Of a stretch of 64,000 nucleotides of DNA, positions 45,901 through 54,822 are shown one piece after another. A program made the translations under genes and the position numbers. Every line of letters begins with the position of its first letter. The first letter of the stretch is position 1. The notes beneath the pieces were generated by a model. That model did not search any database. It saw only the letters and a list, made by a program, of their open reading frames with translations, and was not told the origin of the DNA. This stretch comes from CASPLG01 sp965120375 (lineage in GTDB: Bacteria > Bacillota > Clostridia > Oscillospirales > Acutalibacteraceae). The stretch lies in contig CBCPMW010000013.1 in the NCBI GenBank assembly GCA_965120375.1, positions 62,001 to 126,000 of the forward strand. Reading direction: 5' to 3'.

Positions 45901-47231
45901 CAATTGCAGAGAAAACAGGTTTGATGTTTGTAAAAAAATATTTAGAGCAAACAGGTAAAACTTTGAGTAAAACTGAAGAAAATCGGTTGGCGCTTGGATG
46001 CAGTGGAATTAAAAGGACAACAGGGCAGCATCCAGGAGGCATGGTGGTAGTTCCAAAAGGTATGGAAATTTATGATTTTTGTCCAGTGCAACGCCCTGCT
46101 AATGACCAAAATTCAGATAATATTACAACTCACTTTGATTTTCATTCTATACACGATACTATTTGTAAACTCGATGAACTAGGACATGATGTTCCTTCTA
46201 TATACAGATACCTTGAGGATTATACAGGAGTAAAAGTTACGGATGTTTCAATGACAGACAAAAATGTTATGTCGCTTTTTACTTCTACAAAAGCTTTAGG
46301 TGTTAGTGCTGAAGAGATTGGATCTCAAACCGGAACATTTTCGCTTCCGGAAGTAGGAACAAATTTTGTAAGACAAATGCTTATAGAAGCAAAACCTAAA
46401 AACTTTTCAGATTTAATTCAAATTTCTGGACTTTCACACGGAACTGATGTCTGGGTTGGTAATGCCCAAGATTTAATTAAAAATAATATCTGTACGATAT
46501 CAGATGTTATAGGAACGCGCGACAGTATTATGACTTATTTGCTTTATAAAGGTGTTGAACCTAAGCTTGCATTTAAAATTATGGAAATTGTTCGAAAAGG
46601 TAAAGCTAAAAGTATGCTGACTGAAGAATATATACAGTTGATGAAAAAATGTTCTGTTCCGGACTGGTATATTGACTCTTGTAAAAAAATAAAGTACATG
46701 TTTCCTAAAGCCCACGCTGCAGCATATATGATATCTACTTTAAGACTTGGGTGGTACAAAGTTTACAAACCAGCAGAGTATTATGCAGCATATTTTACAG
46801 TTCGTGGAGAAGATTTTGCAGGTGAAATAGTTATGAAGGGGAGAGATGCTGTAAGAACAAAAATGAATGAGATAAACAAAAAAGGAAAAGAAGCTACTCA
46901 AAGAGAAATTGCTTTATATTCGACATTTCAAATTGTCAATGAAATGATGGCACGTGGTATAGAAATTTTACCTGTCGACATTTATAAATCGGATGCTTAT
47001 AAATTTTTAATTGAAGATTCTAAAATAAGATTACCGTTTTCTTCTATTTCCGGAATAGGCAGTGCTGCAGCCAAAAATTTGTTTGTTTCTCAAAAAGAAG
47101 GCAAATATTTATCAATTGATGAATTTCAAATGAGAACAAAAATGCCTAAACCTATACTAGAGACAATGAAAGATGCCGGGGTATTTAAAGATTTACCTGA
47201 AAGTAGTCAAATTACTTTTTTTAGAAAGTAG
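42903..47231 (+). CDS. polC: DNA polymerase III alpha subunit, PolC type
   Basis: PolC is the replicative polymerase of Firmicutes with its own proofreading exonuclease. The 1442 residues show an N-terminal domain, an OB fold (ALWGDVFKVDFRPTKDG), a PHP domain opening VELHMHTSMSSMDG (about 335), the DEDDh exonuclease inserted in it (FICFDIETTGLS about 425, AHNAAFDISF, HHRASDDAKAL) and the polymerase. The latter has the four-cysteine zinc module between CPHYVCPKCK and CPKCGEEY (about 905-945) and catalytic acidic residues in TPDIDLNFSG. ATG 42903 is preferred over GTG 42888. Confidence 0.97.
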   Translation: MKKLSDLFSGYLTENSKVFSDINVASINIDRKNSSMILKIENSDNVDEKLLEEIKTKIDITKLNLNKLKVEIEKNINSEEILKFINKVFSISPITRAIFKDSGIKIDENKITIDLKHGSHELIISRKIDRKIVNDIFEKFDKKFDLIFTGVLSIGREDQEYLIKRKISYLDTKNDDSKQLNEKSFEIAKVKNSEINAVSVIEIRKDRMLIPRIDISSLNPVFGSVIKSDLCRIENITPDSGSVALWGDVFKVDFRPTKDGTRTICIFSVTDYTSSIKIKSIEKKENFEKLQNINIGDCLAVKGEVFYDTYDKELAVKPKHINLASRIKVQDTAKIKRVELHMHTSMSSMDGVTSVSKLIKRAHEFGHTAVAITDHGVAQSYPDAMNTLDEIKKQGGDIKVIYGLEAYFVNDMIPILNGRSKNNLDDEFICFDIETTGLSAKNDRITEIGAIKIKNKEIVDSFCTFVNPEMHISSKITELTGITDEMVSNSPKEKEALENFIDFCGNSPVLVAHNAAFDISFIKAALDRIKIDYEFSSIDTVPMCRGLIKNIKNYKLDTIGKYFKIPSFNHHRASDDAKALALIFIELISMLNIENIGQINTALSDTDSKKGAAYHQTILVKNQKGLKNLYKLISLSHLEYFYKTPKIPKSELLKYRKGLLIGSACSSGELFKAIVSGRPRDDLIEIAKFYDYLEVQPLDNNKFMIEEELVKDENQLKEFNKMIVKLGEDLGIPVVATGNVHFMNPEEAQYREILVSCQRYKDSRNQDSLYFKTTNEMLSEFSYLGKEKAYEIVVENTRKISDMIQQVRPIPLGVYPPTIENAEEDLVKITLKKTKEKYGDPLPEIVKNRVDKELSSITKHGFSVLYMTAQKIVEDSEKHGYLVGSRGSVGSSFVATMAGISEVNPLCPHYVCPKCKNSEFIIDGSVGSGFDLEDKNCPKCGEEYLRDGHDIPFETFLGFDGDKTPDIDLNFSGEYQSEAHRYTETLFGKNNVFKAGTIATIAEKTGLMFVKKYLEQTGKTLSKTEENRLALGCSGIKRTTGQHPGGMVVVPKGMEIYDFCPVQRPANDQNSDNITTHFDFHSIHDTICKLDELGHDVPSIYRYLEDYTGVKVTDVSMTDKNVMSLFTSTKALGVSAEEIGSQTGTFSLPEVGTNFVRQMLIEAKPKNFSDLIQISGLSHGTDVWVGNAQDLIKNNICTISDVIGTRDSIMTYLLYKGVEPKLAFKIMEIVRKGKAKSMLTEEYIQLMKKCSVPDWYIDSCKKIKYMFPKAHAAAYMISTLRLGWYKVYKPAEYYAAYFTVRGEDFAGEIVMKGRDAVRTKMNEINKKGKEATQREIALYSTFQIVNEMMARGIEILPVDIYKSDAYKFLIEDSKIRLPFSSISGIGSAAAKNLFVSQKEGKYLSIDEFQMRTKMPKPILETMKDAGVFKDLPESSQITFFRK

Positions 47232-47277
47232 AAATTTTTAATAAATATTATATTTTTACAAAAAGGAGAGAAATATT

Positions 47278-48393
47278 TTGGAATCTAATTTTAAAAAGTT
47301 ACTTTTTTTAATAACTTATGCAGCGATTTTATTTTTTGCGTTTTTAAATTTTGGCGTTCTCATGGCTATATTAAATAAAACTGTGATTATATTTATACCA
47401 TTTGTTTATGGGTTAGTTATAGCTTATGTGCTAAATTGGCCATGCGAATTTTTTAAAAAAAGGATATCTTCAGTTTCGTATGAAAAACTAAATTTTCTTA
47501 GAGAATCTCATAAACAAAAATTTATAAACATACTTTCTATAGCTCTTTCTTATTCAATTTTAATGGGTGTTTTTGCTTTCATAGTTGTAGCAATAGTTCC
47601 ACAGCTTTATGCAAATATAAATCAATTTATAGATAATTTTGATACATATCGCGATTCATTTATATTTTGGTCAGAAGATGTAGAAAACAGATTTAAGCTT
47701 CATCTTTTACCTTACAATTATACTGATACATTCCTTAAAGGACTTACAGTTTTTTTGGATAAATTCGTGCAAGATTTGTTTCCAAGTGTGTTTAATTTTA
47801 CGAAAAATTTTGCAATTACCGTATATAACTGGATAATAGGTTTAGTGATTTCACTCTACATACTTGGGAGTAAAGAAAAGCTCATGAAACAAATAAAACT
47901 TTTTGCTTATTCATATATTCCAAACGGATTTGTTGCAAAAATTACAAAAATATTAAATCTTACACATGAAAATTTTGGAAAATTTTTTGTAGGGAAGATA
48001 ATAGATTCTTTTATCGTTGGAATTTTATGTTTTTTAGGAGCATCATTTATGAAAATTCCATATACACTCCTTATAAGTGTAATAGTTGGAATCACAAACA
48101 TAATTCCATTTTTTGGTCCTTTTATAGGAGCTATTCCTTGTATATTGATGATTTTTATAATAGATAATGTAAAGGCAATATGGTTCGCAGTATTTATTAT
48201 TATTTTACAGCAAATAGATGGGAATATAATTGGACCTAAAGTTTTAGGTAATACTGTGGGGATTTCTGGAATTTGGATAATGTTTAGTGTAATTGTTGGA
48301 GGTGGATTTTTTGGAGTTCCTGGAATGATATTTGGAGTTCCAGTTTTTGCCGTAATATACAACATAATATCAGAACACGTTTGCTCACGGTAA
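47278..48393 (+). CDS. AI-2E family transporter
   Basis: This 371-residue integral membrane protein has about seven to eight membrane segments. The N-terminal pair around IIFIPFVYGLVIAYVLNWP, a long extracytoplasmic middle and the C-terminal block with GITNIIPFFGPFIGAIPCIL, QQIDGNIIGPKVLG and FFGVPGMIFGVPVFAVI are diagnostic for the AI-2E exporter family. The substrate of clostridial members is unknown. The start is TTG with AAAAGGAGAG upstream. It follows polC by 46 bases and is convergent with the next gene. Confidence 0.9.
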   Translation: MESNFKKLLFLITYAAILFFAFLNFGVLMAILNKTVIIFIPFVYGLVIAYVLNWPCEFFKKRISSVSYEKLNFLRESHKQKFINILSIALSYSILMGVFAFIVVAIVPQLYANINQFIDNFDTYRDSFIFWSEDVENRFKLHLLPYNYTDTFLKGLTVFLDKFVQDLFPSVFNFTKNFAITVYNWIIGLVISLYILGSKEKLMKQIKLFAYSYIPNGFVAKITKILNLTHENFGKFFVGKIIDSFIVGILCFLGASFMKIPYTLLISVIVGITNIIPFFGPFIGAIPCILMIFIIDNVKAIWFAVFIIILQQIDGNIIGPKVLGNTVGISGIWIMFSVIVGGGFFGVPGMIFGVPVFAVIYNIISEHVCSR

Positions 48394-48421
48394 GGTAAAA
48401 AGGTTTGATATAGACAAGTAC

Positions 48422-48967
48422 TTAAGTAAATTTTCTGATCAGCTTATTGCACGGTTTCGCCATAGTTAATGCTAAAGCACAATTTGCAATAATTTTAAAT
48501 ACATTAAATGGGATAATCCACGGCATCATCAGATCTAAAATAAAATTTTTCGGCATTCTAAATACATAAACCCAAAATATATAATTTAACGGAAGCTTTA
48601 TGCATATACAAGCTAATAATCCCAAAGAAAATACAAATATTCGAAAAACAATGCTAAGATTTGTTTTTTTCAGAAAGTAAACTGAGAAAATCAAAAAAAT
48701 TGAAGTAGACCTTATAATAAATCCAACCAAACCTATGGAGCTAAACATTATCATTCTTATAAGAGAAGACGAAAAAAGAATAAAAATCCCAGCCCAATAT
48801 CCATATAAAATCGTAGCTATTAACACTGGTGCATCCGAGAAATCTAAAGTCAAAAACGGAAGTGATGGAACTAAAGGGATTTTTATAAGAGCAACTATAA
48901 GTGCTACAACAGTAAAAACTATTTTAACTGACATCAAAACATATTTGTTATGTGCTATTTTTTTCAC
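48422..48967 (-). CDS. ECF transporter S component, RibU-like
   Basis: The 181 residues contain five to six membrane segments and the block LTLDFSDAPVLIATILYGYWAG with SSSLIRMIMF. These resemble the substrate-binding S components of energy-coupling-factor vitamin importers, above all riboflavin-type RibU. Substrate is inferred, not proved, and no riboflavin riboswitch precedes it. The start appears to be GTG 48967, but the ribosome site is poor and a later ATG (about 48934) is possible. The ECF ATPases and T component are not in the window. Confidence 0.7.
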   Translation of the reverse strand: MKKIAHNKYVLMSVKIVFTVVALIVALIKIPLVPSLPFLTLDFSDAPVLIATILYGYWAGIFILFSSSLIRMIMFSSIGLVGFIIRSTSIFLIFSVYFLKKTNLSIVFRIFVFSLGLLACICIKLPLNYIFWVYVFRMPKNFILDLMMPWIIPFNVFKIIANCALALTMAKPCNKLIRKFT

Positions 48968-48990
48968 CCCAACGTACTTTTTGACTCATC

Positions 48991-49024
48991 TAAACCATAC
49001 AAAATGAATATTTTGTATGGTTTA
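48991..49024. other. Perfect 15-bp hairpin at the gatB end
   Basis: Arms 48991-49005 and 49010-49024 are perfectly complementary (TAAACCATACAAAAT type) with a 4-base loop. The gatB stop codon lies in one arm. No T-run follows on either strand, so it is not a standard terminator. It may stabilise the gatB message end or attenuate read-through into the ECF S gene. Confidence 0.75.
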
Positions 49025-50431
49025 CTTCATCAAATCCACGAGAGTTTTAGCTGCCTCTTGTGGATTTGCTATACCTTTTGTCTGTTTCATTACAAGACCA
49101 ATTAATGCTTTTAGAGCTTTTTCTTTTCCGTTTTTATAATCATTTACTGCATTTTTGTTTTTTGATATAACATCTACACATATGTCTTTTAGTTTTTCCT
49201 GAGAAAAAGTAAGATCATCTAATTTTATAACATCATCAAAGCTTCCACCATCCTTAACAATTTTTGATATGGCAGATTTTGCTATATTCATATTTATTTT
49301 TTTAGTTTCTAGCAACTTACAAACTTTATTTAAATCACTAGATTTTAGTTTTATATCAAAATTTTCTTTTTCTACCTCAGTTTCAAGCACACCAAAAATA
49401 TTACTTAATATCAAATTACAAACTACTTTCGGATTTTCCAGTTCTTTTATAGAATCTTCAAAAAAATCAGAAACTTTTTTGTATTTTACAATAAGCTTTG
49501 CATCTTTCTCAGGTATTTGCAATTTTTCTACATAATTATTAAATCTCTTGTCTGGCATTTCTGGTAAACTACATTTTATTTTTGAAATATCATTTTCTGT
49601 CAGCTTTATTTTTACCAAATCCGGTTCCCGAAAATATCTGTAATCATCTGAATCTTCTTTTTCTCTCATACTTTCAGTCGAACTGTTGGACTCATTGTAT
49701 CTCAGTGTTTCCTGAACTACTTTATTTCCACTTTCAATGATATCAATTTGTCTTTTCATTTCGAATTCAATAGCTTTCACCATAAAGCCTAAAGAATTCA
49801 TATTTTTTATTTCTGTCCTCGTTCCCATTTTAGAACTGTTTTCTGGTTTAACCGAAATATTTACGTCGCAACGCATAGACCCTTCTTGCATCTTACAATC
49901 AGAAACTCCTGCATATCTCATGATTAACTGTAGCTTTTCTAGATATTCACGGGCTTCCTCAGAACTCCCAATATCTGGTTCTGTTACTATTTCTATAAGA
50001 GGAACTCCTCCCCTATTGTAATCTATAAATGTTTCTTGTCCTTTATGAACTAATTTACCGGCGTCTTCTTCTATATGAATCCTGTTAATTCTAATTCTTT
50101 TACCACTTTTAAGCTCTAAAAATCCATTTTTACATATAGGAAAATCGTACTGCGATATTTGATAAGCTTTTGGCAAATCAGGATAAACATAATTTTTTCT
50201 GTCCATTTTTGAAACTTTATTTATCTCGCAATTTGTAGCTAGCCCTGCTTTTACAGCCAAATTTACAGCTTCTCGATTTAAAGATGGAAGTGTTCCTGGA
50301 AGACCAATACAAATTGGGCAACAATGAGTATTTGCCTCTCCACCAAAAGACGTGGTGCACCCACAAAAAATTTTACTTTTTGTAGATAGTTCTACATGAG
50401 TTTCTAGACCACAGACTAATTCATATTTCAT
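49022..50431 (-). CDS. gatB: Asp/Glu-tRNA amidotransferase subunit B
   Basis: GatB phosphorylates and amidates mis-charged Glu-tRNA-Gln or Asp-tRNA-Asn with ammonia from GatA. The 469 residues show VCGLETHVELSTKSKIFC, a zinc site formed by CGC and CCPIC, DLPKAYQISQYDFPI, EDAGKLVHKG, DYNRGGVPLIEIVTEPDI and the C-terminal helical/YqeY tail domain. It overlaps gatA by 4 bases, completing the order aspS-gatC-gatA-gatB. Confidence 0.97.
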   Translation of the reverse strand: MKYELVCGLETHVELSTKSKIFCGCTTSFGGEANTHCCPICIGLPGTLPSLNREAVNLAVKAGLATNCEINKVSKMDRKNYVYPDLPKAYQISQYDFPICKNGFLELKSGKRIRINRIHIEEDAGKLVHKGQETFIDYNRGGVPLIEIVTEPDIGSSEEAREYLEKLQLIMRYAGVSDCKMQEGSMRCDVNISVKPENSSKMGTRTEIKNMNSLGFMVKAIEFEMKRQIDIIESGNKVVQETLRYNESNSSTESMREKEDSDDYRYFREPDLVKIKLTENDISKIKCSLPEMPDKRFNNYVEKLQIPEKDAKLIVKYKKVSDFFEDSIKELENPKVVCNLILSNIFGVLETEVEKENFDIKLKSSDLNKVCKLLETKKINMNIAKSAISKIVKDGGSFDDVIKLDDLTFSQEKLKDICVDVISKNKNAVNDYKNGKEKALKALIGLVMKQTKGIANPQEAAKTLVDLMK

Positions 50432-51900
50432 ATTTTCACCCCCGTATTTGCACTAAAAAGAAATTGTTGATTTGTTTCTTTTTCAAACATATTAGCTATA
50501 TTTAAAATCTTTTTCTCACTGAAATTGTCTCCTATGACTTGCACACTAATTGGAAGACCAGTTGAATCCATTCCACATGGGATGGAAATTGCCGGAACTC
50601 CAACAATATTAATTGGAACGGTATAAAGGTCAGTTAAATACATTTCTACAGGGTCAGTCACAGGTGCACCGAATTTAAACGCAACACTCGCACATGTCGG
50701 AGCTAAAATAGCATCAAAACGCTCAAATACTCCTTTAAAAGCTTTTATAATTACTCTTCTCAAATTCTGAGCTTTTTTATAGTAATCATCACAGTATCCA
50801 GCGCTTAAAACATAAGTACCCAAAATTATCCTTCGTTTTACTTCTTTTCCAAATCCTTCAGCTCTTGTTTTGCATATCATTTCGTTTATGTCTTTATATT
50901 TTTTACTGCTGGATCCATAGCGTATACCATCAAATCTACCGAGGTTTGACGCAGCTTCTGCACATGCAAGTATATAATAAACTGGGAGTGCGTATTTAAG
51001 TTCTGGTAAATCAAAATAAAAAATCTCTGCACCCAAAGATTTGTACACATTCGCTGCCGATTCAATCGCATTTTGAATTCTAGAATCAAGTCCCTGAAGA
51101 TATTCGTTTGGAATCCCAATTTTAGTCCCCTTCAGAGAATCGTTTATAGAGTCTAATGTCGGTTTGCGTAAATACTTAACAGAAGTAGAATCTTTAGGAT
51201 CATGCCTTGAAATATGATCAAAAATAATAGCAGCATCTTTGACAGTTTTAGTTATAGGCCCAACTTGATCAAAACTGGAAGCATAAGCAACTATCCCGAA
51301 ACGAGAAACTGAACCATATGTTGGTTTAAGTCCAACTATTCCACAAAATCCAGCTGGTTGACGAACCGAACCCCCAGTATCTGTTCCAAGTCCAAAAACG
51401 GCAATATTTCCAGCAACAGCGGAAGCTACCCCCCCAGAACTCCCGCCTGCTACATGCTCTTTATTGCATGGGTTTTTTGCACCTTTAAAACAAGATGTTT
51501 CACAAGTTGAACCCATTGCAAACTCGTCCATATTCCCTTTTCCAAGTAAAATGCATCCTTCATCTTTTAAAATTTTCCAAACTGTAGCGTCAAAAATAGG
51601 AATGTAGCCTTTTAGAATATTAGAACAACAAGTTGTTTCTATTCCATCTGTCGAAATGTTGTCTTTTAAAATCATTGGAATTCCTTCGAGCAGGGAAATA
51701 TCTTCTCCCTTTGAAATTTTTTTATCAATACTCTTTGCAGAATCTAAAGAGAAATCTTCGCAGACATTTACGTATGCATTTAAGTCGCTCTTTTTAATTT
51801 CCTCCATATACTTTTTAGTAAGCTCAAGGCAAGAAATTTTCTTTAAAACCAACATTTCATGAGTATCTGTGATAGTAGATAAAATTTTTTTTGAATCCAT
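50428..51900 (-). CDS. gatA: Asp/Glu-tRNA amidotransferase subunit A
   Basis: GatA is the glutaminase of GatCAB and an amidase-signature enzyme. The Ser-cisSer-Lys triad is visible: the lysine in MILKDNIS, the middle serine in VAGGSSGGVASAVA and the nucleophile in DTGGSVRQPAGFCG. The 490 residues are normal. It follows gatC by 25 bases (AAGGAG ahead of ATG) and overlaps gatB. Confidence 0.97.
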   Translation of the reverse strand: MDSKKILSTITDTHEMLVLKKISCLELTKKYMEEIKKSDLNAYVNVCEDFSLDSAKSIDKKISKGEDISLLEGIPMILKDNISTDGIETTCCSNILKGYIPIFDATVWKILKDEGCILLGKGNMDEFAMGSTCETSCFKGAKNPCNKEHVAGGSSGGVASAVAGNIAVFGLGTDTGGSVRQPAGFCGIVGLKPTYGSVSRFGIVAYASSFDQVGPITKTVKDAAIIFDHISRHDPKDSTSVKYLRKPTLDSINDSLKGTKIGIPNEYLQGLDSRIQNAIESAANVYKSLGAEIFYFDLPELKYALPVYYILACAEAASNLGRFDGIRYGSSSKKYKDINEMICKTRAEGFGKEVKRRIILGTYVLSAGYCDDYYKKAQNLRRVIIKAFKGVFERFDAILAPTCASVAFKFGAPVTDPVEMYLTDLYTVPINIVGVPAISIPCGMDSTGLPISVQVIGDNFSEKKILNIANMFEKETNQQFLFSANTGVKI

Positions 51901-51925
51901 AAAAACTCCTTATACCTTTAATTTT

Positions 51926-52213
51926 TTAATTGCTGTAATTTTTCAAACAAAAAAATCCGTTTTTCTGACTATTTGCATTTTTGAGTATCAAATCTCTATC
52001 AAATGAACCAGTAACCTCATCTTCCCTTAAAACGTTAGATAAGTCATTTACACTGTCAAAGATTCCTGAGGATTCAGACACTTTAATAATTTCATTCGCG
52101 AAATTTATTATACTTTGCATGTCTTTAGCTAAATCTTCAAGTTCACTTTCATCAACAAAAAGTTTTGCAAGTTTCGAAATCGCTAGAACATCCTCTTTCT
52201 TAACCATTTTCAA
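51926..52213 (-). CDS. gatC: Asp/Glu-tRNA amidotransferase subunit C
   Basis: GatC is the small subunit that wraps around and stabilises the GatA-GatB interface. The 95 residues include KEDVLAISKLAKLFVDESEL at the N-terminus and VLREDEVTGSFDRDLILKNA near the end, both typical. TTG 52213 or ATG 52207 may start it; the ribosome site GGGGAG favours TTG. It lies between aspS (31-base gap) and gatA. Confidence 0.93.
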   Translation of the reverse strand: MKMVKKEDVLAISKLAKLFVDESELEDLAKDMQSIINFANEIIKVSESSGIFDSVNDLSNVLREDEVTGSFDRDLILKNANSQKNGFFCLKNYSN

Positions 52214-52244
52214 GTTGCACTCCCCTTTTTGATAAATTTTTTAT

Positions 52245-53993
52245 CTAATCTCTAATTTTTATATGAAGTTCTCTTAGCTGTGCGTCTGAAACTAAATTAG
52301 GCGCACCCATAAGCAAATCTTGAGCATTACTGTTCATTGGAAATGCTATAACTTCCCTAATATTCTCGTCCCCTGTCAAAAGCATCAACATTCTATCGAT
52401 TCCAGGAGCCATGCCCGCATGTGGAGGGACCCCAAACTTAAATGCATTATAAAGCGAAGAAAAATTTTCTTCTATATCGTTTTCGCTATATCCAGCAATT
52501 TCAAATGCCTTGATTAAAGTACTTATTTCATGATTCCTAACTGCACCGGAAGAAATCTCAATTCCATTACAAACTAAATCATATTGACATGCAACAATAG
52601 AAAGTGGATCCTTATTTTTAAGAGCATCAATTCCACCTTGAGGCATAGAAAATGGATTATGATTAAATACAATTTTTCCAGTTTCTTCGTCAATGGAATA
52701 CATAGGAAAATCAACTATGAAACAAAACTTGAAAGAAGAATTATCAATTAACTCCAACCGTTTACCGAGCTCATTTCTTATTTTACCTGCAAAATCTGAG
52801 GTAGTTTTTTCATCTTCAGCTGAAATAAAGTAAAGCACACATCCGGATTTTAGGTTTGCAACACTTTTTAATTCATCTTTTTTATCTTGCGGTATAAATT
52901 TGTCTATGGGCCCTAAAAAATTCATATTTTCGTCTACTTTTATATACCCAAGGCCTTTCATCCCGATTTCTTCAGCAAATTTCAACATTTTTTCAAAAAA
53001 CCCTTTGCTCTTTGACGCACAATCGGGAACGGTTATCCCTCTTACCGTTTTCCCTCTAAAAGGTTCAAAACTCGAATCCTCGAATATATAGCCTATGTCA
53101 ATTATTTCGAGTGGATTTCTAAGATCCGGTTTGTCAGTTCCATATTTTAACATAGAATCCTTATATGAAATTCTCGGAAAAGGTCTTTCCGACACAACTT
53201 TATCTGAAAATCTAGAAAAAGCTTCAAACATAATTTCTTCAGCAATTTTAAGAACTTCCTCTTGACCTGAAAATGCCATTTCAAAGTCAAGCTGATAAAA
53301 TTCACCAGGAGATCTGTCAATCTTAGAATCCTCGTCCCTAAAACATGGAGCTATTTGATAATATTTATCAAACCCAGAGACCATCAAAAGCTGTTTAAAA
53401 ATTTGGGGAGCTTGCGGCAAAGCGTAAAATTTTCCTTTATGTTTTCTACTGGGAATTAAGTAGTCTCTTGCCCCTTCAGGCGACGAAACAGACAAAATAG
53501 GCGTCTGAATTTCAACAAAGCCCAACTCACTCATTTTGTTTCTAAAAAAACGCAAAAATTCAGATCTTAAAGCTATTTTATTACTAACTTTTTTGTTTCT
53601 TAAATCTAAAAACCTGTATTTCAGTCGCAAATATTCTTTTGTTTCAGTTGAAGTTTGAATTTCAAAAGGAAGACTTTGCAAAGGTTTGCTCAAAACTTCA
53701 AGCTTTTCAGCATCTATTTCAACCTGTCCCGTTTTAAGTTTTTTATTTATTGTTTCTTCGTCTCTTTTAATAACTTTTCCAGTTATACTTACGACACTTT
53801 CTTTTGGAACATTAGCAGTTAAACTTTCGTCTTTTATTACAATTTGAACTACACCATAATAATCGCGAAGGTCTAAAAATTTTACACCTCCATGATCTCT
53901 AAAATTTTCTATCCATCCAGAAACTTTTACATCTTCATTTATCAAAGATTCCGTTATATCTCCGCAAAAATGTGTACGGTAGAGCTTTTCCAT
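52245..53993 (-). CDS. aspS: Aspartate-tRNA ligase, probably non-discriminating
   Basis: This class II synthetase has 582 residues: anticodon-binding OB fold, catalytic domain with GAD insertion, and motif 3 near HAGMAPGIDRMLML. Seen motifs are FRDHGGVKFLDLRD, RFLDLRN, QAPQIFKQLLM and CFRDEDSKIDRSPGEF. The HGG in the anticodon loop region matches bacterial enzymes reported as non-discriminating, while discriminating ones tend to have a leucine there. Genomic linkage to gatCAB supports charging of both tRNA-Asp and tRNA-Asn, an inference. Confidence 0.96.
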   Translation of the reverse strand: MEKLYRTHFCGDITESLINEDVKVSGWIENFRDHGGVKFLDLRDYYGVVQIVIKDESLTANVPKESVVSITGKVIKRDEETINKKLKTGQVEIDAEKLEVLSKPLQSLPFEIQTSTETKEYLRLKYRFLDLRNKKVSNKIALRSEFLRFFRNKMSELGFVEIQTPILSVSSPEGARDYLIPSRKHKGKFYALPQAPQIFKQLLMVSGFDKYYQIAPCFRDEDSKIDRSPGEFYQLDFEMAFSGQEEVLKIAEEIMFEAFSRFSDKVVSERPFPRISYKDSMLKYGTDKPDLRNPLEIIDIGYIFEDSSFEPFRGKTVRGITVPDCASKSKGFFEKMLKFAEEIGMKGLGYIKVDENMNFLGPIDKFIPQDKKDELKSVANLKSGCVLYFISAEDEKTTSDFAGKIRNELGKRLELIDNSSFKFCFIVDFPMYSIDEETGKIVFNHNPFSMPQGGIDALKNKDPLSIVACQYDLVCNGIEISSGAVRNHEISTLIKAFEIAGYSENDIEENFSSLYNAFKFGVPPHAGMAPGIDRMLMLLTGDENIREVIAFPMNSNAQDLLMGAPNLVSDAQLRELHIKIRD

Positions 53994-54058
53994 TTTAAAT
54001 CTTCCCCTTCAAAATTTAAAAGCAAATTGCAATAAAAAGCAATAATCATCTACCTTAT

Positions 54059-54087
54059 ATACTAATTTAAGACAACAAGTATGTCAA
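54059..54087 (-). promoter_or_regulatory. Strong promoter for aspS-gatCAB
   Basis: Minus strand: consensus -35 TTGACA (54082-54087), 17-base spacer, -10 TAGTAT (54059-54064). The leader to the aspS start is about 60 bases, too short for a T-box. Confidence 0.72.
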
Positions 54088-54128
54088 TATTTATTTACAA
54101 AAACAAAATATCAATTCCAAAAATTATA

Positions 54129-54806
54129 CTAATTAAAAAAACTGTATATCATCAAAAATTGCAGGAAAGTTCCAGATAAAACGAAAATATGCCAAACGGA
54201 ATGAATATATTTTACTTTTTTACCTAAAAAATAAAATACAGCTCCAAGAGTATAAACTAACCCTCCACTAGATAGAAAACAAAACTGGCTGGGAGTTACA
54301 CTTTCAACTAATGGTTTTATTGTAAAAATAACGGCCCATCCAAGAAATAAATAAAATCCAAACGAAACTTTAGAATATTTATTTAAATTTATAGAATTTA
54401 ATATAATCCCGGCTATTGTTACGAGCCAAACCATAGATAGTATTACAAGACCTAGTTTACCTAGCTTAAAAAAGCATACGGGAGTATAAGTTCCAGCTAT
54501 TAAAAAAAATATAGAACAGTGGTCAAGTATTCGGAAAATCTTTTTCGCCTTACAAACTTTCATAGCATGATAAAGGGATGAAACTAAATACAAAAAAAAT
54601 ACAGCAAATCCATATATCGATATACAAAACATACTTAAAAAATCCTTGGGGCAAGATCTAATTAGCAAGAAATAAAAAAATAGTCCAAAAATCGCACCAA
54701 CTGCATGTGTAACAGAATTTATTATCTCTTCAGAAACAGTGTACATAGGCAACCCAAGGTCCATTTGTTTTTCTATTCTGGTTTTTTCTTTTTCAGTTTT
54801 TCCCAT
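54129..54806 (-). CDS. Hemolysin III/PAQR family membrane protein
   Basis: The 225 residues have a short charged N-terminus and seven membrane segments. PAQR motifs are present: INSVTHAVGAIFG, VSSLYHAM, the block LDHCSIFFLIAGTYTPVCF and the final HSVWHIFVLSGTFLQF, giving the conserved His/Asp/Ser residues of the metal-dependent family. Despite the name, bacterial members are not firmly shown to be hemolysins. It follows the unknown 171-residue gene by 16 bases and is likely in its operon. Confidence 0.92.
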   Translation of the reverse strand: MGKTEKEKTRIEKQMDLGLPMYTVSEEIINSVTHAVGAIFGLFFYFLLIRSCPKDFLSMFCISIYGFAVFFLYLVSSLYHAMKVCKAKKIFRILDHCSIFFLIAGTYTPVCFFKLGKLGLVILSMVWLVTIAGIILNSINLNKYSKVSFGFYLFLGWAVIFTIKPLVESVTPSQFCFLSSGGLVYTLGAVFYFLGKKVKYIHSVWHIFVLSGTFLQFLMIYSFFN

Positions 54807-54822
54807 TTACTAAAACACCTTT

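Noticed and set aside
48968..49021. Riboflavin (RFN) riboswitch ahead of the RibU-like gene
   Set aside because: The gap to gatB is only 54 bases and contains just a simple hairpin.
53994..54064. T-box leader ahead of aspS
   Set aside because: The leader is about 60 bases and lacks the T-box sequence and an antiterminator; only AT-rich short repeats are seen.
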